DNA from: Flavobacterium sp. N2038
Lineage (GTDB): Bacteria; Bacteroidota; Bacteroidia; Flavobacteriales; Flavobacteriaceae
Direction of reading: 5' to 3'
Assembly: GCF_025947185.1 (NCBI RefSeq)
Contig: NZ_CP110001.1
Coordinates: 1,860,001-1,924,000 of the forward strand
Length of the DNA stretch: 64,000 nucleotides
This document shows, one piece after another, positions 33,099 to 42,110 of this stretch. The notes beneath the pieces were generated by a model that saw only the letters and a program-made list of their open reading frames with translations, was not told where the DNA came from and did not search any database. The position numbers were made by a program, and so were the translations under genes. Within the stretch, counting starts at the first letter, position 1. Each line of letters begins with the position of its first letter.

Positions 33099-34094
33099 AT
33101 GGAAAAAATTACTCTGGAAAAAATTGAAAATGATTACAAAGAAGCTATTAGAAATAAATTTAGAATTGAAAGATCGGAAGGAAAACATTCGCATTATTTG
33201 AGTAATCCTTCGCAGGCACTTTTGAGGGATTTATGCTGGGAAATTTTTACTTCAAATCCAAAAAGTGATGATTTAAATGTGTATCGTAGTTTTTTCAGAA
33301 CAGATTTTACTTCTGAGGAAAATACGTCAGAGAAGTACACAAATAAATTTAAAAAAGTGGGAGGTTTTTATCGAGGAGAAAAAGATCCGGCCAATATTAG
33401 CACTGTCGAATTGGCGGCTATTCTGGTAGATTTTCAGCCAAGGCCTTTTAATAAGTTTAAGAAGGAACTAGCCGAGGAGGATTTAAAATTGATAAATGAA
33501 CTAAGAAACACTAATGTTCCGGAAAAAGAAGCTTCTGTTACTGAAGTGACAGAAAAAAAAGAGACAGTAAGTTTTATGGACTCAATTGCAAGTTTTCCTG
33601 AGGCAGAATCTGAACCAATAGAAATTGAGAAAATAGTACTAAAACCAACGCAAACAGGAATACAACCAATTGATGATATAATAGAAGAACCAAAAGCAAA
33701 ATCAGGCAAATCAAGATTTATTGCAATTGCAGCTGGTTTATTTTTATTGTGCATAATAGTATATTTTGCATCATCGCAAAAACAATGTATGCAATGGTCT
33801 GGAGATCATTATGAAAAAGTAGATTGCGATTTGAAAATTGAAGGTTTGGGAACAGCAGCTCGTATTGAAATTTTAGATAAGAGCCTTGTTAATCTGCAGA
33901 AAGTAAATGTTTGCGATACCACAACTTTTTTTGATAAAAACGGAACGGCTATTATTTGGTATGGAAAAACAGCAAATGGCATTGACTTTTTTAATAGTCA
34001 TGGAAGGCATCCTGAAAGTAGTAGTTCGCTTAAACCTGTTACAAGACATATTTTAGGGAAATATGTTTTCGGAAAAGGCCTTAAGTGTAAATAG
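33099..34094 (+). CDS. Single-pass membrane protein of unknown function (locus B)
   Basis: This 331-residue protein starts at MEKITLEKIE; an ATG six bases earlier is also in frame. Residues 1-121 are the domain shared with the gene at 25165 (NPSQALLRDLCWEIF, DDLNVYRS, AAILVDFQPRPFNKF). A linker leads to a membrane segment (about 207-225) preceded by basic residues, so the N-terminal domain is expected inside the cell. The outer domain (230-331) has four cysteines and motifs such as CMQWSGDHYEKVDC, IIWYGKTANGIDFF and HPESSSSLKPVT. I have seen similar tails in Flavobacteria only as uncharacterised proteins. It is divergent from the small lipoprotein and kinase operon. Confidence 0.82.
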   Translation: MEKITLEKIENDYKEAIRNKFRIERSEGKHSHYLSNPSQALLRDLCWEIFTSNPKSDDLNVYRSFFRTDFTSEENTSEKYTNKFKKVGGFYRGEKDPANISTVELAAILVDFQPRPFNKFKKELAEEDLKLINELRNTNVPEKEASVTEVTEKKETVSFMDSIASFPEAESEPIEIEKIVLKPTQTGIQPIDDIIEEPKAKSGKSRFIAIAAGLFLLCIIVYFASSQKQCMQWSGDHYEKVDCDLKIEGLGTAARIEILDKSLVNLQKVNVCDTTTFFDKNGTAIIWYGKTANGIDFFNSHGRHPESSSSLKPVTRHILGKYVFGKGLKCK

Positions 34095-34100
34095 AAAATA

Positions 34101-34134
34101 AAAAAACCTCCAAAAAATACTCTTTGGAGGTTTT
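34101..34134. terminator. Bidirectional terminator
   Basis: A 10-bp stem AACCTCCAAA/TTTGGAGGTT (34105-34114 and 34123-34132) with A- and T-runs, between convergent genes. Confidence 0.85.
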
Positions 34135-34151
34135 AGTAACTTATTCTTTTA

Positions 34152-35768
34152 TTATTCCTGATCAGATTTATAAGAGGTATCCTGAGGAAATAAAATACCA
34201 TTTAATCTCGTGTCTCTGTTATAAACATCAGCATAGAAATTAATTTCTCCGTCACGGGTTACCCAGGCAGTAAAATAACCAATGTAGATGGGTACTTTTT
34301 TAGGCAGCATAAAAGGTAATTCTTTCTCCCCGCTCATGGCAGCATTAATTTTATCAAGCGTCCATTCCGGATAATCTTTTAGCATTGAAATTGCAAGATC
34401 TTTTGCTTTTTCAACATTTATGCAGCCATGGCTAAAAATACGTTTCTCAAACCCAAACAAAGTTTTAGAAGGCGAGTCATGCATGTAAATGTCGTTTGGA
34501 TTAGGAAACATAAATTTTACCAATCCTAGAGCATTGTCAGGACCTGGTTTTTGTCTCACCCTTCCTTTGCTCATTTCCATATTATGGTCGGCTAAGTAGT
34601 TTTTGTCTTCGGCCATTTTAAGTTTTAACTCATTGTCAACAATACTTTGCGGAACTGTCCAGTACGGACTAAAAACAATGCGGTCTATTTGCCCGCTAAA
34701 AATAGTTGTTTTGGTTAATGGCGTGCCTATAAAAACTTTTGATACAATATCGAAATTTCCGTTTCTAACAAAATAGAGCATAAAAGACGGAATGTTTACC
34801 ATAACGTATTCGTTCTGTTTTTCTAATTGCGGAGGAATCCATCGGCAACGCTCCATATTAAGCATCAATGTTTTAATACGATCAGAAATGGGTTCATTCA
34901 TTTGATCGATATGCTCTTTTGCAATAATATAATTTGGTGTCAGTGCATGACGTAATTTATATTTCATGACACCATCCATTAATTCCTGATCGTAAAAATT
35001 GCTTTTTGAATCTTTAGCCAGATCGCCAATCAGCGCAAGACGCTCTCTAACCTGTGCTATGGTAGCAGAAGTATCGTCTGGTCTTAAATCTTTAAACGGA
35101 ATATCCATGGTGATTTTCTTCCATCCATTAGTTTTCTGAATGGCAAGGTATTTTTTTAAAGCATCCTGAAGCTTGTAGTATTGGCTAAATAGTGCATTTT
35201 TATTTTTGTCCAGTAATTCGGGGTTATTAAAAATAGAGTCCAGTAAAGTGTCGTAAGATATTTTTTTCTTTGGCAAATACCATTCTATTTTTTTCTGCCC
35301 CTCGGCACTCATACCTTCAAATACGTTTTTTGCATACAGAATATACATCGAACTCAATAAAAATTCAGTGTCAGATTGCGAAAGTTTTTCTGTCCCCTCA
35401 TCATTAAAAATAATGTCATATTTTTTCTTGTAAGGGATTTTAATCTCAACACCATCCTGATAACTCGCATTGAGTTTATTGTACAAGAGATAGGCGAACT
35501 CCGTTATATCGTCTCCATCGTACCAAATAGATTTGTATCCTTTGTCTTTATAAAGGACAGTAACATCATTTTGATAAGGTTTTAAATCAGAATATTTTTT
35601 AAAAAAGGCTACAAGAGCTGCATTGTCGATTGCAGGTCCGCCATAATTTAAAGGAATTTTTGTGTCTAAATAGCTAATGGCTTTTTTTAGATCATTGTTG
35701 GAATAGGCAAAAGAGGTAACAAAAAAAAGGCTCAGCAAAAGAATTGCTGCACGAGTAAAGTTTTTCAT
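34152..35768 (-). CDS. L,D-transpeptidase (YkuD family, YcbB-like)
   Basis: This 538-residue exported enzyme forms 3-3 crosslinks in peptidoglycan. It has a signal peptide (about 1-22), a scaffold domain and a region like the peptidoglycan-binding fold. The catalytic YkuD domain carries nucleophile Cys449 in FSHGCINVEKAKDLA. The preceding YMHDSPSKTLFG segment supplies the conserved His-Asp pair. Length and domain order match YcbB-type enzymes. The 437-bp gap upstream (35769-36205) is very AT-rich and contains no gene that I can see. Confidence 0.93.
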   Translation of the reverse strand: MKNFTRAAILLLSLFFVTSFAYSNNDLKKAISYLDTKIPLNYGGPAIDNAALVAFFKKYSDLKPYQNDVTVLYKDKGYKSIWYDGDDITEFAYLLYNKLNASYQDGVEIKIPYKKKYDIIFNDEGTEKLSQSDTEFLLSSMYILYAKNVFEGMSAEGQKKIEWYLPKKKISYDTLLDSIFNNPELLDKNKNALFSQYYKLQDALKKYLAIQKTNGWKKITMDIPFKDLRPDDTSATIAQVRERLALIGDLAKDSKSNFYDQELMDGVMKYKLRHALTPNYIIAKEHIDQMNEPISDRIKTLMLNMERCRWIPPQLEKQNEYVMVNIPSFMLYFVRNGNFDIVSKVFIGTPLTKTTIFSGQIDRIVFSPYWTVPQSIVDNELKLKMAEDKNYLADHNMEMSKGRVRQKPGPDNALGLVKFMFPNPNDIYMHDSPSKTLFGFEKRIFSHGCINVEKAKDLAISMLKDYPEWTLDKINAAMSGEKELPFMLPKKVPIYIGYFTAWVTRDGEINFYADVYNRDTRLNGILFPQDTSYKSDQE

Positions 35769-36205
35769 TTTTTTATGTTTTACGTTACTAAATCTTAGAA
35801 AAAAAACAAAACGAAATATAAAAAATGACTTGGGGGCAGGCTGATATTGTAAAGTAGGTTTTTCTAAATATCACTCAAATTTATAAAAAATATCTTAATA
35901 TTTTAGTTTTTTATAGAGTGAAAATTAAAATAGAAAAAAACTGTTTTTTGAAAATTTTTTAAAAGAATAATTTTGATTTTTTTGAGGTCTTATTTAAGTA
36001 TTTTAATTTTAATTTGTTCAATATTAATAATTTAGTAAAGTGTAATAAAATAATTGCTACATTTATATTAACTTAGTTTAACATAATTTTTAACAGTACT
36101 TTGAATTTGAAGTAGAAGCCCTTTAATTGTTAAAAAAGATTTTCCCAGACTTTCGTCTAAAGTTATTAGTGCCGCTTATCCAGTTGTTTAAATAAAAATA
36201 ATGAA

Positions 36206-37552
36206 ATGCCAATGAATTATTTTTTAGCGAAGAAAAAGCAATTTAGATGTATCATTTTGAGTTTGGTCATTTTTGGACCTGCGATTGGTTTTGCACAGCT
36301 GGAAAATGTAAAAGAAACAAGAGACATTACGCTTGAAGAAGCTATTTTATTAGGAATCCAGAATAACAGAAGATTAAAAATGGCAAACGTGGATGTTGCC
36401 ATTGCCAATGAAAATGTTGATCAGGCCAAAATTGCAAAAGTTCCAAGAATAGGCTTAAACGCCGGATATAACTATATAGGAAATCCTGTCTTGTACGACG
36501 GATTTTATGAAAACAGGGTTGAGGTCGATTATTACAACCATCAGGGATTTGCAAATATTGTTTCATCAGTACCTATTTATGCCGGCGGAGCAATAAATGA
36601 CAAAATTGAACAACAAAAACTGATTTCTCAAATGCAGGAAACAGTCGTTAAAATGACCGAGGCTGAGGTTAAAAATGCGATAGCAGAGTATTATTTTACA
36701 CTCGAAAAATTATATCGACAGATTGAGGTTACAAAGCAAAATATTATTAATACAGATCTTCGTATAAGTCAGTTAAAGTCCAGAGTCGCAAACGGACAAA
36801 ATCTTAAAAGTGATTTGTTGAGAACAGAATTGCAACAATCTAATTTTAAAGTTTCGGTTTTTAGAAGTACTAATAATGTTGAGCTTTTTAGTAATTATCT
36901 GGATATTTTAATTGGACTTCCAACGAATACAATTTTGAAACCTGAGGTCAACGAAAGCATGATTCCGACTGCAGATGTTGATTTGCAGAAAAGTCTTTCG
37001 GAAGCTTTTCAAAACCGAATGGAAATAAAAAGAGCGGAATTAAACGTCAAATTATCAGAATCATCCTTAAGCCTTACCAAAAGTGGTTTTAAGCCCAATA
37101 TCAATGCCAGTCTTATTTTAAATTCTGAATACCCGGCACAATGGCCCAGTTATCTCAATATTGTTAATTTCTGGGCAGCAGGACTTTCTTTAAATTGGGA
37201 TGTGTCCAGTTTTTATAATATAAAACATCGCATTAAAGCAGATAAGTTTCAAATCGATAAAAACAGTATCGCTTTAGAGGCGACAAAAGATCAGATTGAC
37301 CGCGAAGTAAAAACCGCTTTTATACGATTTGCAGAAAGTAAAAAAAACATTACAACGTATCAAAAAGATGTTGAGTTGTCGCTAAGTAATTACAAGATTG
37401 TCAAAAGTCGTTACGATAATGATTTTGCTTTAATCAGTGATATGGTAGATGCTGAACTTCAATTAAATAATTCAAAAATATCATTGGTCAATGCCAATTT
37501 AGATTTAATAATTCAATATTATTCTTTGCAGTATGCAATGGGCAAACTCTAA
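36206..37552 (+). CDS. TolC family outer membrane efflux protein
   Basis: This 448-residue outer-membrane channel has a signal peptide ending GFAQ and two efflux repeats (ITLEEAILLGIQNNRRLKMANVD, then the second half from about 250). An ATG two codons downstream is an equally good start. It heads an operon with an EmrA-like adaptor (11-bp gap) and an MFS pump, together a tripartite drug exporter. Confidence 0.93.
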   Translation: MPMNYFLAKKKQFRCIILSLVIFGPAIGFAQLENVKETRDITLEEAILLGIQNNRRLKMANVDVAIANENVDQAKIAKVPRIGLNAGYNYIGNPVLYDGFYENRVEVDYYNHQGFANIVSSVPIYAGGAINDKIEQQKLISQMQETVVKMTEAEVKNAIAEYYFTLEKLYRQIEVTKQNIINTDLRISQLKSRVANGQNLKSDLLRTELQQSNFKVSVFRSTNNVELFSNYLDILIGLPTNTILKPEVNESMIPTADVDLQKSLSEAFQNRMEIKRAELNVKLSESSLSLTKSGFKPNINASLILNSEYPAQWPSYLNIVNFWAAGLSLNWDVSSFYNIKHRIKADKFQIDKNSIALEATKDQIDREVKTAFIRFAESKKNITTYQKDVELSLSNYKIVKSRYDNDFALISDMVDAELQLNNSKISLVNANLDLIIQYYSLQYAMGKL

Positions 37553-37563
37553 ATAAAAATAAT

Positions 37564-38625
37564 ATGAGCGAAGAAACTACGCCAAAAGAAATTCAGAAAT
37601 CGGATAAAAAAAGAAATACAGTCTTAACCGTACTGTCTTTTATTTTTTTAATCGCAGGAGTTTTTTGGATTTTAAGTTTGTTTTTTGATTTCAATAACCA
37701 CGAATCGACCAACAATGCACAGGTTGAGGCTTATATGAATAATGTGACTGCCAGAGCAACGGGACATATTAAAGAAATTAGGTTTGAGGCAAATCAGTTT
37801 GTTCATAAAGGAGATACATTGGTTGTTCTTGATGATTCAGAATATAGTATAAAAGTAAAACAGGCCGAAGCAGATTTGGCTGTCGCCGAAGGAAACCTTC
37901 ATTCGCTGGAACAAACTATAATTACATCAATTTCGAATCAGGCAGCGAGTAAAGCAAAATTGGCAGGCGATCTGGCTAATTTACAAAAGGCAGAAAAAGA
38001 TTATCAGCGATTTAAAAATATGTATGCAGACTCGGCTGTAACACGTAACCAGTACGATCAGGTAGTATCAAAAATGCACTCGGATGAAGCATATCTCAAA
38101 GCCGGTCAAAAAGAATTAGAAGCCAGCACTTCTATAACCAGGCAGAGTAATATTAATCTGGAGTCGGCAAGAGCAACGGTTGCCCGAAAAAAGGCAGATC
38201 TCGATGCGGCAAAGCTTCAGTTTTCGTATACCAGTATTATGGCACCAACAGATGGTTTTGTGGGCGAACGTAATTTGTCAATAGGCGAATTAATCAATGC
38301 AAATCAGATTGTTGCAACGATTGTGCTGAACCAAAAATTATGGGTTTCGGCCAATTTTAAAGAGACTCAGATTGAACGAATAAAACAAGGGCAACAGGTT
38401 ATTATTACGATTGATGCTCTTGACGGTAAGGAGTTTAAAGGAAAAGTAGTTGATTTTTCGCCTGCAACCGGCGCAAAGTTTTCGATGGTAGAACCGGATA
38501 ATTCAACTGGGAATTTCGTGAAAATTACCCAAAGAATTCCGGTAAAAATTGAATTTGAAGCTTCGGCTAAGGATTTACAGGAAGTAAAACCAGGAATGAA
38601 TGTAACAGTTGATGTAAAAAAATAA
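37564..38625 (+). CDS. HlyD/EmrA family membrane-fusion protein
   Basis: This 353-residue adaptor has one N-terminal membrane segment (about 21-42), so it is membrane-anchored and not a lipoprotein. The lipoyl halves (ARATGHIKEIRFEANQFVHKGDTL and FSYTSIMAPTDGFVGE) flank a long coiled-coil hairpin (about 90-210). EmrA-type adaptors work with MFS pumps, which fits the MFS gene that starts two bases after its stop. Confidence 0.95.
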   Translation: MSEETTPKEIQKSDKKRNTVLTVLSFIFLIAGVFWILSLFFDFNNHESTNNAQVEAYMNNVTARATGHIKEIRFEANQFVHKGDTLVVLDDSEYSIKVKQAEADLAVAEGNLHSLEQTIITSISNQAASKAKLAGDLANLQKAEKDYQRFKNMYADSAVTRNQYDQVVSKMHSDEAYLKAGQKELEASTSITRQSNINLESARATVARKKADLDAAKLQFSYTSIMAPTDGFVGERNLSIGELINANQIVATIVLNQKLWVSANFKETQIERIKQGQQVIITIDALDGKEFKGKVVDFSPATGAKFSMVEPDNSTGNFVKITQRIPVKIEFEASAKDLQEVKPGMNVTVDVKK

Positions 38626-38627
38626 AG

Positions 38628-40196
38628 ATGATCGCAGGAAGAAAAGGAAGTTTGTTTACACTTATAGGATTGTATATCCTTACGATTCCTTTTTTTAATG
38701 GCATAAACGTAACCTCTTATGATAACTCGCAGATTCTTGGACATTTTGGAGAATCTACCACTGCATTTACATATTCGTTGTACATTCCCATTTTTGCCAT
38801 GCTGGCTTTTCTGCCTTTGGGATTAAAACTGGGAAAACAAATTCCGGTGCGTACACTTATTTTATCGGCCAGTTTTTTATCGATAATATTCAACAGCGCA
38901 ACATTGTTTGTAACATCGATAGGGTGGTTTACCTTTTTCAGATCCTTATTGGCTGTAGTTTCGGTTATTGGAATTTTTGCCTCAATGATTCCTATTTTAT
39001 TAAAATACAATCCGGTTTTTAATATGGCTTTGCTGTATGGCATTCTTCAGTTTATTCAAAAAGGAAGCCAGCACGTTTATCAATTCTTGGGAGCACATTT
39101 CACCAGTTTTTACAATTGGACTTTTGGAATTTACTTTCTCAATATTAATTTTTTGATAGGAATTATTTTAGCCTGGTATTTTTATAAAGCCGATGTTGCG
39201 CCTATGAAAGGAAAGTTTCAGTTTGACTGGAGTGGCTGGCTGATTATGATCTTGTTTTTTACAGTGATTCTTTTTCTTTGTGCAGAAGGTCAAAGCCGAA
39301 ACTGGTTAAGCGATCCTAAAATACAATTGGCATGTGCTTTTCTGTTTGTAATTGCAGGGATTTATCTGCTACATGTGCGTTATACCGAAGATCCTATAAT
39401 TGATCCCGCTGTTTATCGTCATAAAAATGTAGTTATTGGCGCTTTTGTAATGTTTTATATTGGTGTAATGAATGGGACAGGAACTGTGGTAAAGGGTTAT
39501 ATGGATAACGTCCTGGGATTTGATTCTGTAACCAGCTCACAAACCCATTTAGCTTTATTAATAGGCATTTCGATTGCCATGCCCCTATCAACCTATCTGT
39601 TATATAAGCGCATTTATCTTGCGACTATTTTTATTACAGGTTTTGCCTGTTTTGGATTGTACCATATCATTCTTTTTTTTAGGTTTTATCCCGGAATAGA
39701 TACAACAGATTTCTTTTTGCCGCTTATTTTCAAAGGATTAGGGACAGGTTTTCTTTTCCCGATTTCATTATTATATATTTCAGAAGGAGTTCCTCCAAAA
39801 CTCAGTGGATCACGGATGATGAGCGGAGTTATTGCACAGGCAGTTATCGCATCTTTATTAGGGAGCGCCATTTTGGGAACCTACATTTCGAATCTCAATG
39901 TACAGCACAAAACCGGACTCAGCCAGCAACTTACAAATCTGAATCAGGAAGCGCAGAAGCAGTTAACAAGTACCAAAAATAAATTTTTATATATGGGATT
40001 GTCTGAGGCCGAAGCACAGAAAAAAGCAGAAAAAAGCTTGTCCAATCAAACGGCACAGGCTTCTGTATTACTGGCGTATAAAGACATTTATCTGGTAATG
40101 GCAGCAATATGTTTCCTGCCTGTTTTAATTATTTTGTTGTTTAGACTTTGGCGCAGACCAATTGGCAGGGTAGAGGTAGAGCCAATTCCGGTTTAA
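38628..40196 (+). CDS. MFS transporter of the DHA2/EmrB-like type
   Basis: This 522-residue protein has about 14 hydrophobic segments and is the inner-membrane pump of the tripartite exporter. The PLGLKLGKQIPVRTL segment lies where MFS members have the loop 2-3 motif. A soluble stretch before the last segment (QLTNLNQEAQKQLTSTKNKF) is unusual but occurs in Bacteroidota relatives. Substrates are unknown. Confidence 0.92.
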   Translation: MIAGRKGSLFTLIGLYILTIPFFNGINVTSYDNSQILGHFGESTTAFTYSLYIPIFAMLAFLPLGLKLGKQIPVRTLILSASFLSIIFNSATLFVTSIGWFTFFRSLLAVVSVIGIFASMIPILLKYNPVFNMALLYGILQFIQKGSQHVYQFLGAHFTSFYNWTFGIYFLNINFLIGIILAWYFYKADVAPMKGKFQFDWSGWLIMILFFTVILFLCAEGQSRNWLSDPKIQLACAFLFVIAGIYLLHVRYTEDPIIDPAVYRHKNVVIGAFVMFYIGVMNGTGTVVKGYMDNVLGFDSVTSSQTHLALLIGISIAMPLSTYLLYKRIYLATIFITGFACFGLYHIILFFRFYPGIDTTDFFLPLIFKGLGTGFLFPISLLYISEGVPPKLSGSRMMSGVIAQAVIASLLGSAILGTYISNLNVQHKTGLSQQLTNLNQEAQKQLTSTKNKFLYMGLSEAEAQKKAEKSLSNQTAQASVLLAYKDIYLVMAAICFLPVLIILLFRLWRRPIGRVEVEPIPV

Positions 40197-40251
40197 AAAG
40201 CTGAGGTAAAATAGATTTGAATTCTTTTTAATTTAAAATAGAGTTAGTGTT

Positions 40252-40950
40252 ATGAAAGTAAAAAAAGATCGTTTTTTCTATCGTTTCTGGGATCGCGAAA
40301 GTGGTATGAATGGTATGTTGCTATTACTTGTTCTCATGCATTTTATTATCACTCCGTTATTTGGAAGTTACCTGTCTTTTATGGTAGTGCTAAGTATCTT
40401 TTGGATGCTGTTTCTTCTGGCCGGAATTATTTCTTTGGCAAAAGATAAAAAGCAGGCGATTCGCATTTCGGTTATTCCATTCTTATTTATTTTGTTTGAA
40501 TGGATTAGCTTTTTTAAAAAAGACGACTTTATTCTTATAATAGATTTTTGTCTGTCTGTACTTTCGATATTGCTTTTGATTGCATTGGTTTTGGCTAAAG
40601 TTCTCGAATCTGGTCCGGTAAACGTGCATCGTATTGTGGGGTCGATTGTTGTTTATATGCTCTTAGTAAATCTATGGAGTGTAATGTATCTGTTTATTTT
40701 TAATAATATCGACGGAGCTTTTCAAATGCCCGAAATTAAGTTTGAAATAAACAGTAAACAGGCCAATTTTTTATATTTCAGTTATGTCACAATTACCTCT
40801 ACAGGATTTGGAGACATACTTCCGCTTCATCCTTTAGCAAGATCTCTGGTTCAGTTAGAAGTCTTAACGGGCGTTTTATATCCCGTTGTTTTAATTGGAA
40901 GACTCGTTGCCGATGCGAATTTCTCCAGAGACAAAAAACGAAATACGTAA
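40252..40950 (+). CDS. Ion channel family protein (potassium channel-like)
   Basis: This 232-residue membrane protein has about five hydrophobic segments and a pore region reading VTITSTGFGDILPLHPLARSL. Its TSTGFGD is a variant of the potassium selectivity filter TxGYGD, with Phe in place of Tyr. No cytosolic RCK domain is present. It lies 55 bases after the MFS gene and before an AI-2E family gene, so it may belong to the same transcript. Confidence 0.88.
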   Translation: MKVKKDRFFYRFWDRESGMNGMLLLLVLMHFIITPLFGSYLSFMVVLSIFWMLFLLAGIISLAKDKKQAIRISVIPFLFILFEWISFFKKDDFILIIDFCLSVLSILLLIALVLAKVLESGPVNVHRIVGSIVVYMLLVNLWSVMYLFIFNNIDGAFQMPEIKFEINSKQANFLYFSYVTITSTGFGDILPLHPLARSLVQLEVLTGVLYPVVLIGRLVADANFSRDKKRNT

Positions 40951-40994
40951 GAAACAAACAAATCGAATTATATATCTAATTAAAAAACACAAAA

Positions 40995-42050
40995 ATGGAA
41001 AATTCTAGTCTTACCAAACAAAAAGAACTCTTCGGGACTATTTTGCAGTTGGTTTTTGTTTTGCTCATTGTGGGGTTTTGTCTGATGTTACTGCTGCCGT
41101 TTTTCATGCCGATACTTTGGGCAATAATACTGGCCGTAATATTTTATCCCTTTTTTAATTTTCTTCAGAGAAAATTAAAAGGCAGAAAATCCTTGGCGTC
41201 AGTACTGATTACGGTTACAATAGTGGCTTTGATGATTTTACCGGTTATTTATTTTCTAAGTTCAGCGATAAGTAATTTTGTAGAGTTAAAAAGCAGTCTC
41301 GATGCGGGAACGCTCAAAATTGCACCGCCGGGTCAAAATATAAAAGACTGGCCTGTTATTGGAAAACCGCTCTATGAGTTCCTGCATTTATTGTCTTCTG
41401 ATTTGCAAAAGGGAATGATTAAATACGATGCGCAAATAAAAGAAATGGCCAAAAAAGTGATGGAAAGTGTACTTAGTTCCGGAATGGCTTTTCTGCAATT
41501 TATCCTTTCTGTAATTATTGCGGGAATTCTATTGGTTTCAACCGATGCTAAGAATTTAGTCACCAAGCTGATAAGAAAAATTGCCGGAAACAAGGCAGAC
41601 GAAATTGAAGTTATTACAGTTTCAACTATCCATCAGGTAGTAAAAGGAATTCTTGGTGTGGCCGTTATCCAGACTATTATTCAGGCATTTGGGTTATACT
41701 TGGCAGACATTCCATATGCCGGATTATTAACGCTGATATGCCTTATTTTCTCCATTTTGCAAATAGGCCCGATCATTATAAATATTGGTGTAATTATTTA
41801 TCTGTTTTCTTTGGGAGATTCAGGTCACGCCATTTTCTGGACGATATTCTTTATCATTAGCGGACTTTCGGATAATGTTCTAAAACCTCTTTTACTAGGT
41901 AAAGGTGCTTTGGTGCCCATGCTGATTATTTTTCTGGGCGTTATTGGAGGTTTTATAATGTCGGGATTCATAGGCTTGTTTGTAGGGCCAATCGTGTTTT
42001 CTATTGGTTACAAATTATTTATTGCCTGGCTTGATGACCAGCCTGTTTAA
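40995..42050 (+). CDS. AI-2E family transporter
   Basis: This 351-residue polytopic protein has the AI-2E/PurR-regulated permease signature. The paired N-terminal membrane segments (LLPFFMPILWAIILAVIFYPFF), a soluble helical middle and conserved C-terminal segments (GLSDNVLKPLLLGKGALVPMLIIFLGVIGG) are all visible. Family members export autoinducer-2-like or other small molecules, or act as sodium/proton antiporters; the substrate is not evident. It is the last gene of the plus-strand series. Confidence 0.93.
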   Translation: MENSSLTKQKELFGTILQLVFVLLIVGFCLMLLLPFFMPILWAIILAVIFYPFFNFLQRKLKGRKSLASVLITVTIVALMILPVIYFLSSAISNFVELKSSLDAGTLKIAPPGQNIKDWPVIGKPLYEFLHLLSSDLQKGMIKYDAQIKEMAKKVMESVLSSGMAFLQFILSVIIAGILLVSTDAKNLVTKLIRKIAGNKADEIEVITVSTIHQVVKGILGVAVIQTIIQAFGLYLADIPYAGLLTLICLIFSILQIGPIIINIGVIIYLFSLGDSGHAIFWTIFFIISGLSDNVLKPLLLGKGALVPMLIIFLGVIGGFIMSGFIGLFVGPIVFSIGYKLFIAWLDDQPV

Positions 42051-42072
42051 AACGAATTTTTAATAAATAAAT

Positions 42073-42105
42073 GATTGGCAATTCAATTCAATTCAATTGC
42101 CAATC
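42073..42105 (+). terminator. Hairpin, probable terminator
   Basis: An 11-bp stem GATTGGCAATT/AATTGCCAATC (42073-42083 and 42095-42105) between convergent genes. The T-run is interrupted. Confidence 0.55.
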
Positions 42106-42110
42106 GTATT

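Noticed and set aside
33434..33754. Minus-strand frame inside the locus B membrane protein gene
   Set aside because: It lies fully inside a conserved gene, and its composition mirrors the linker codons.
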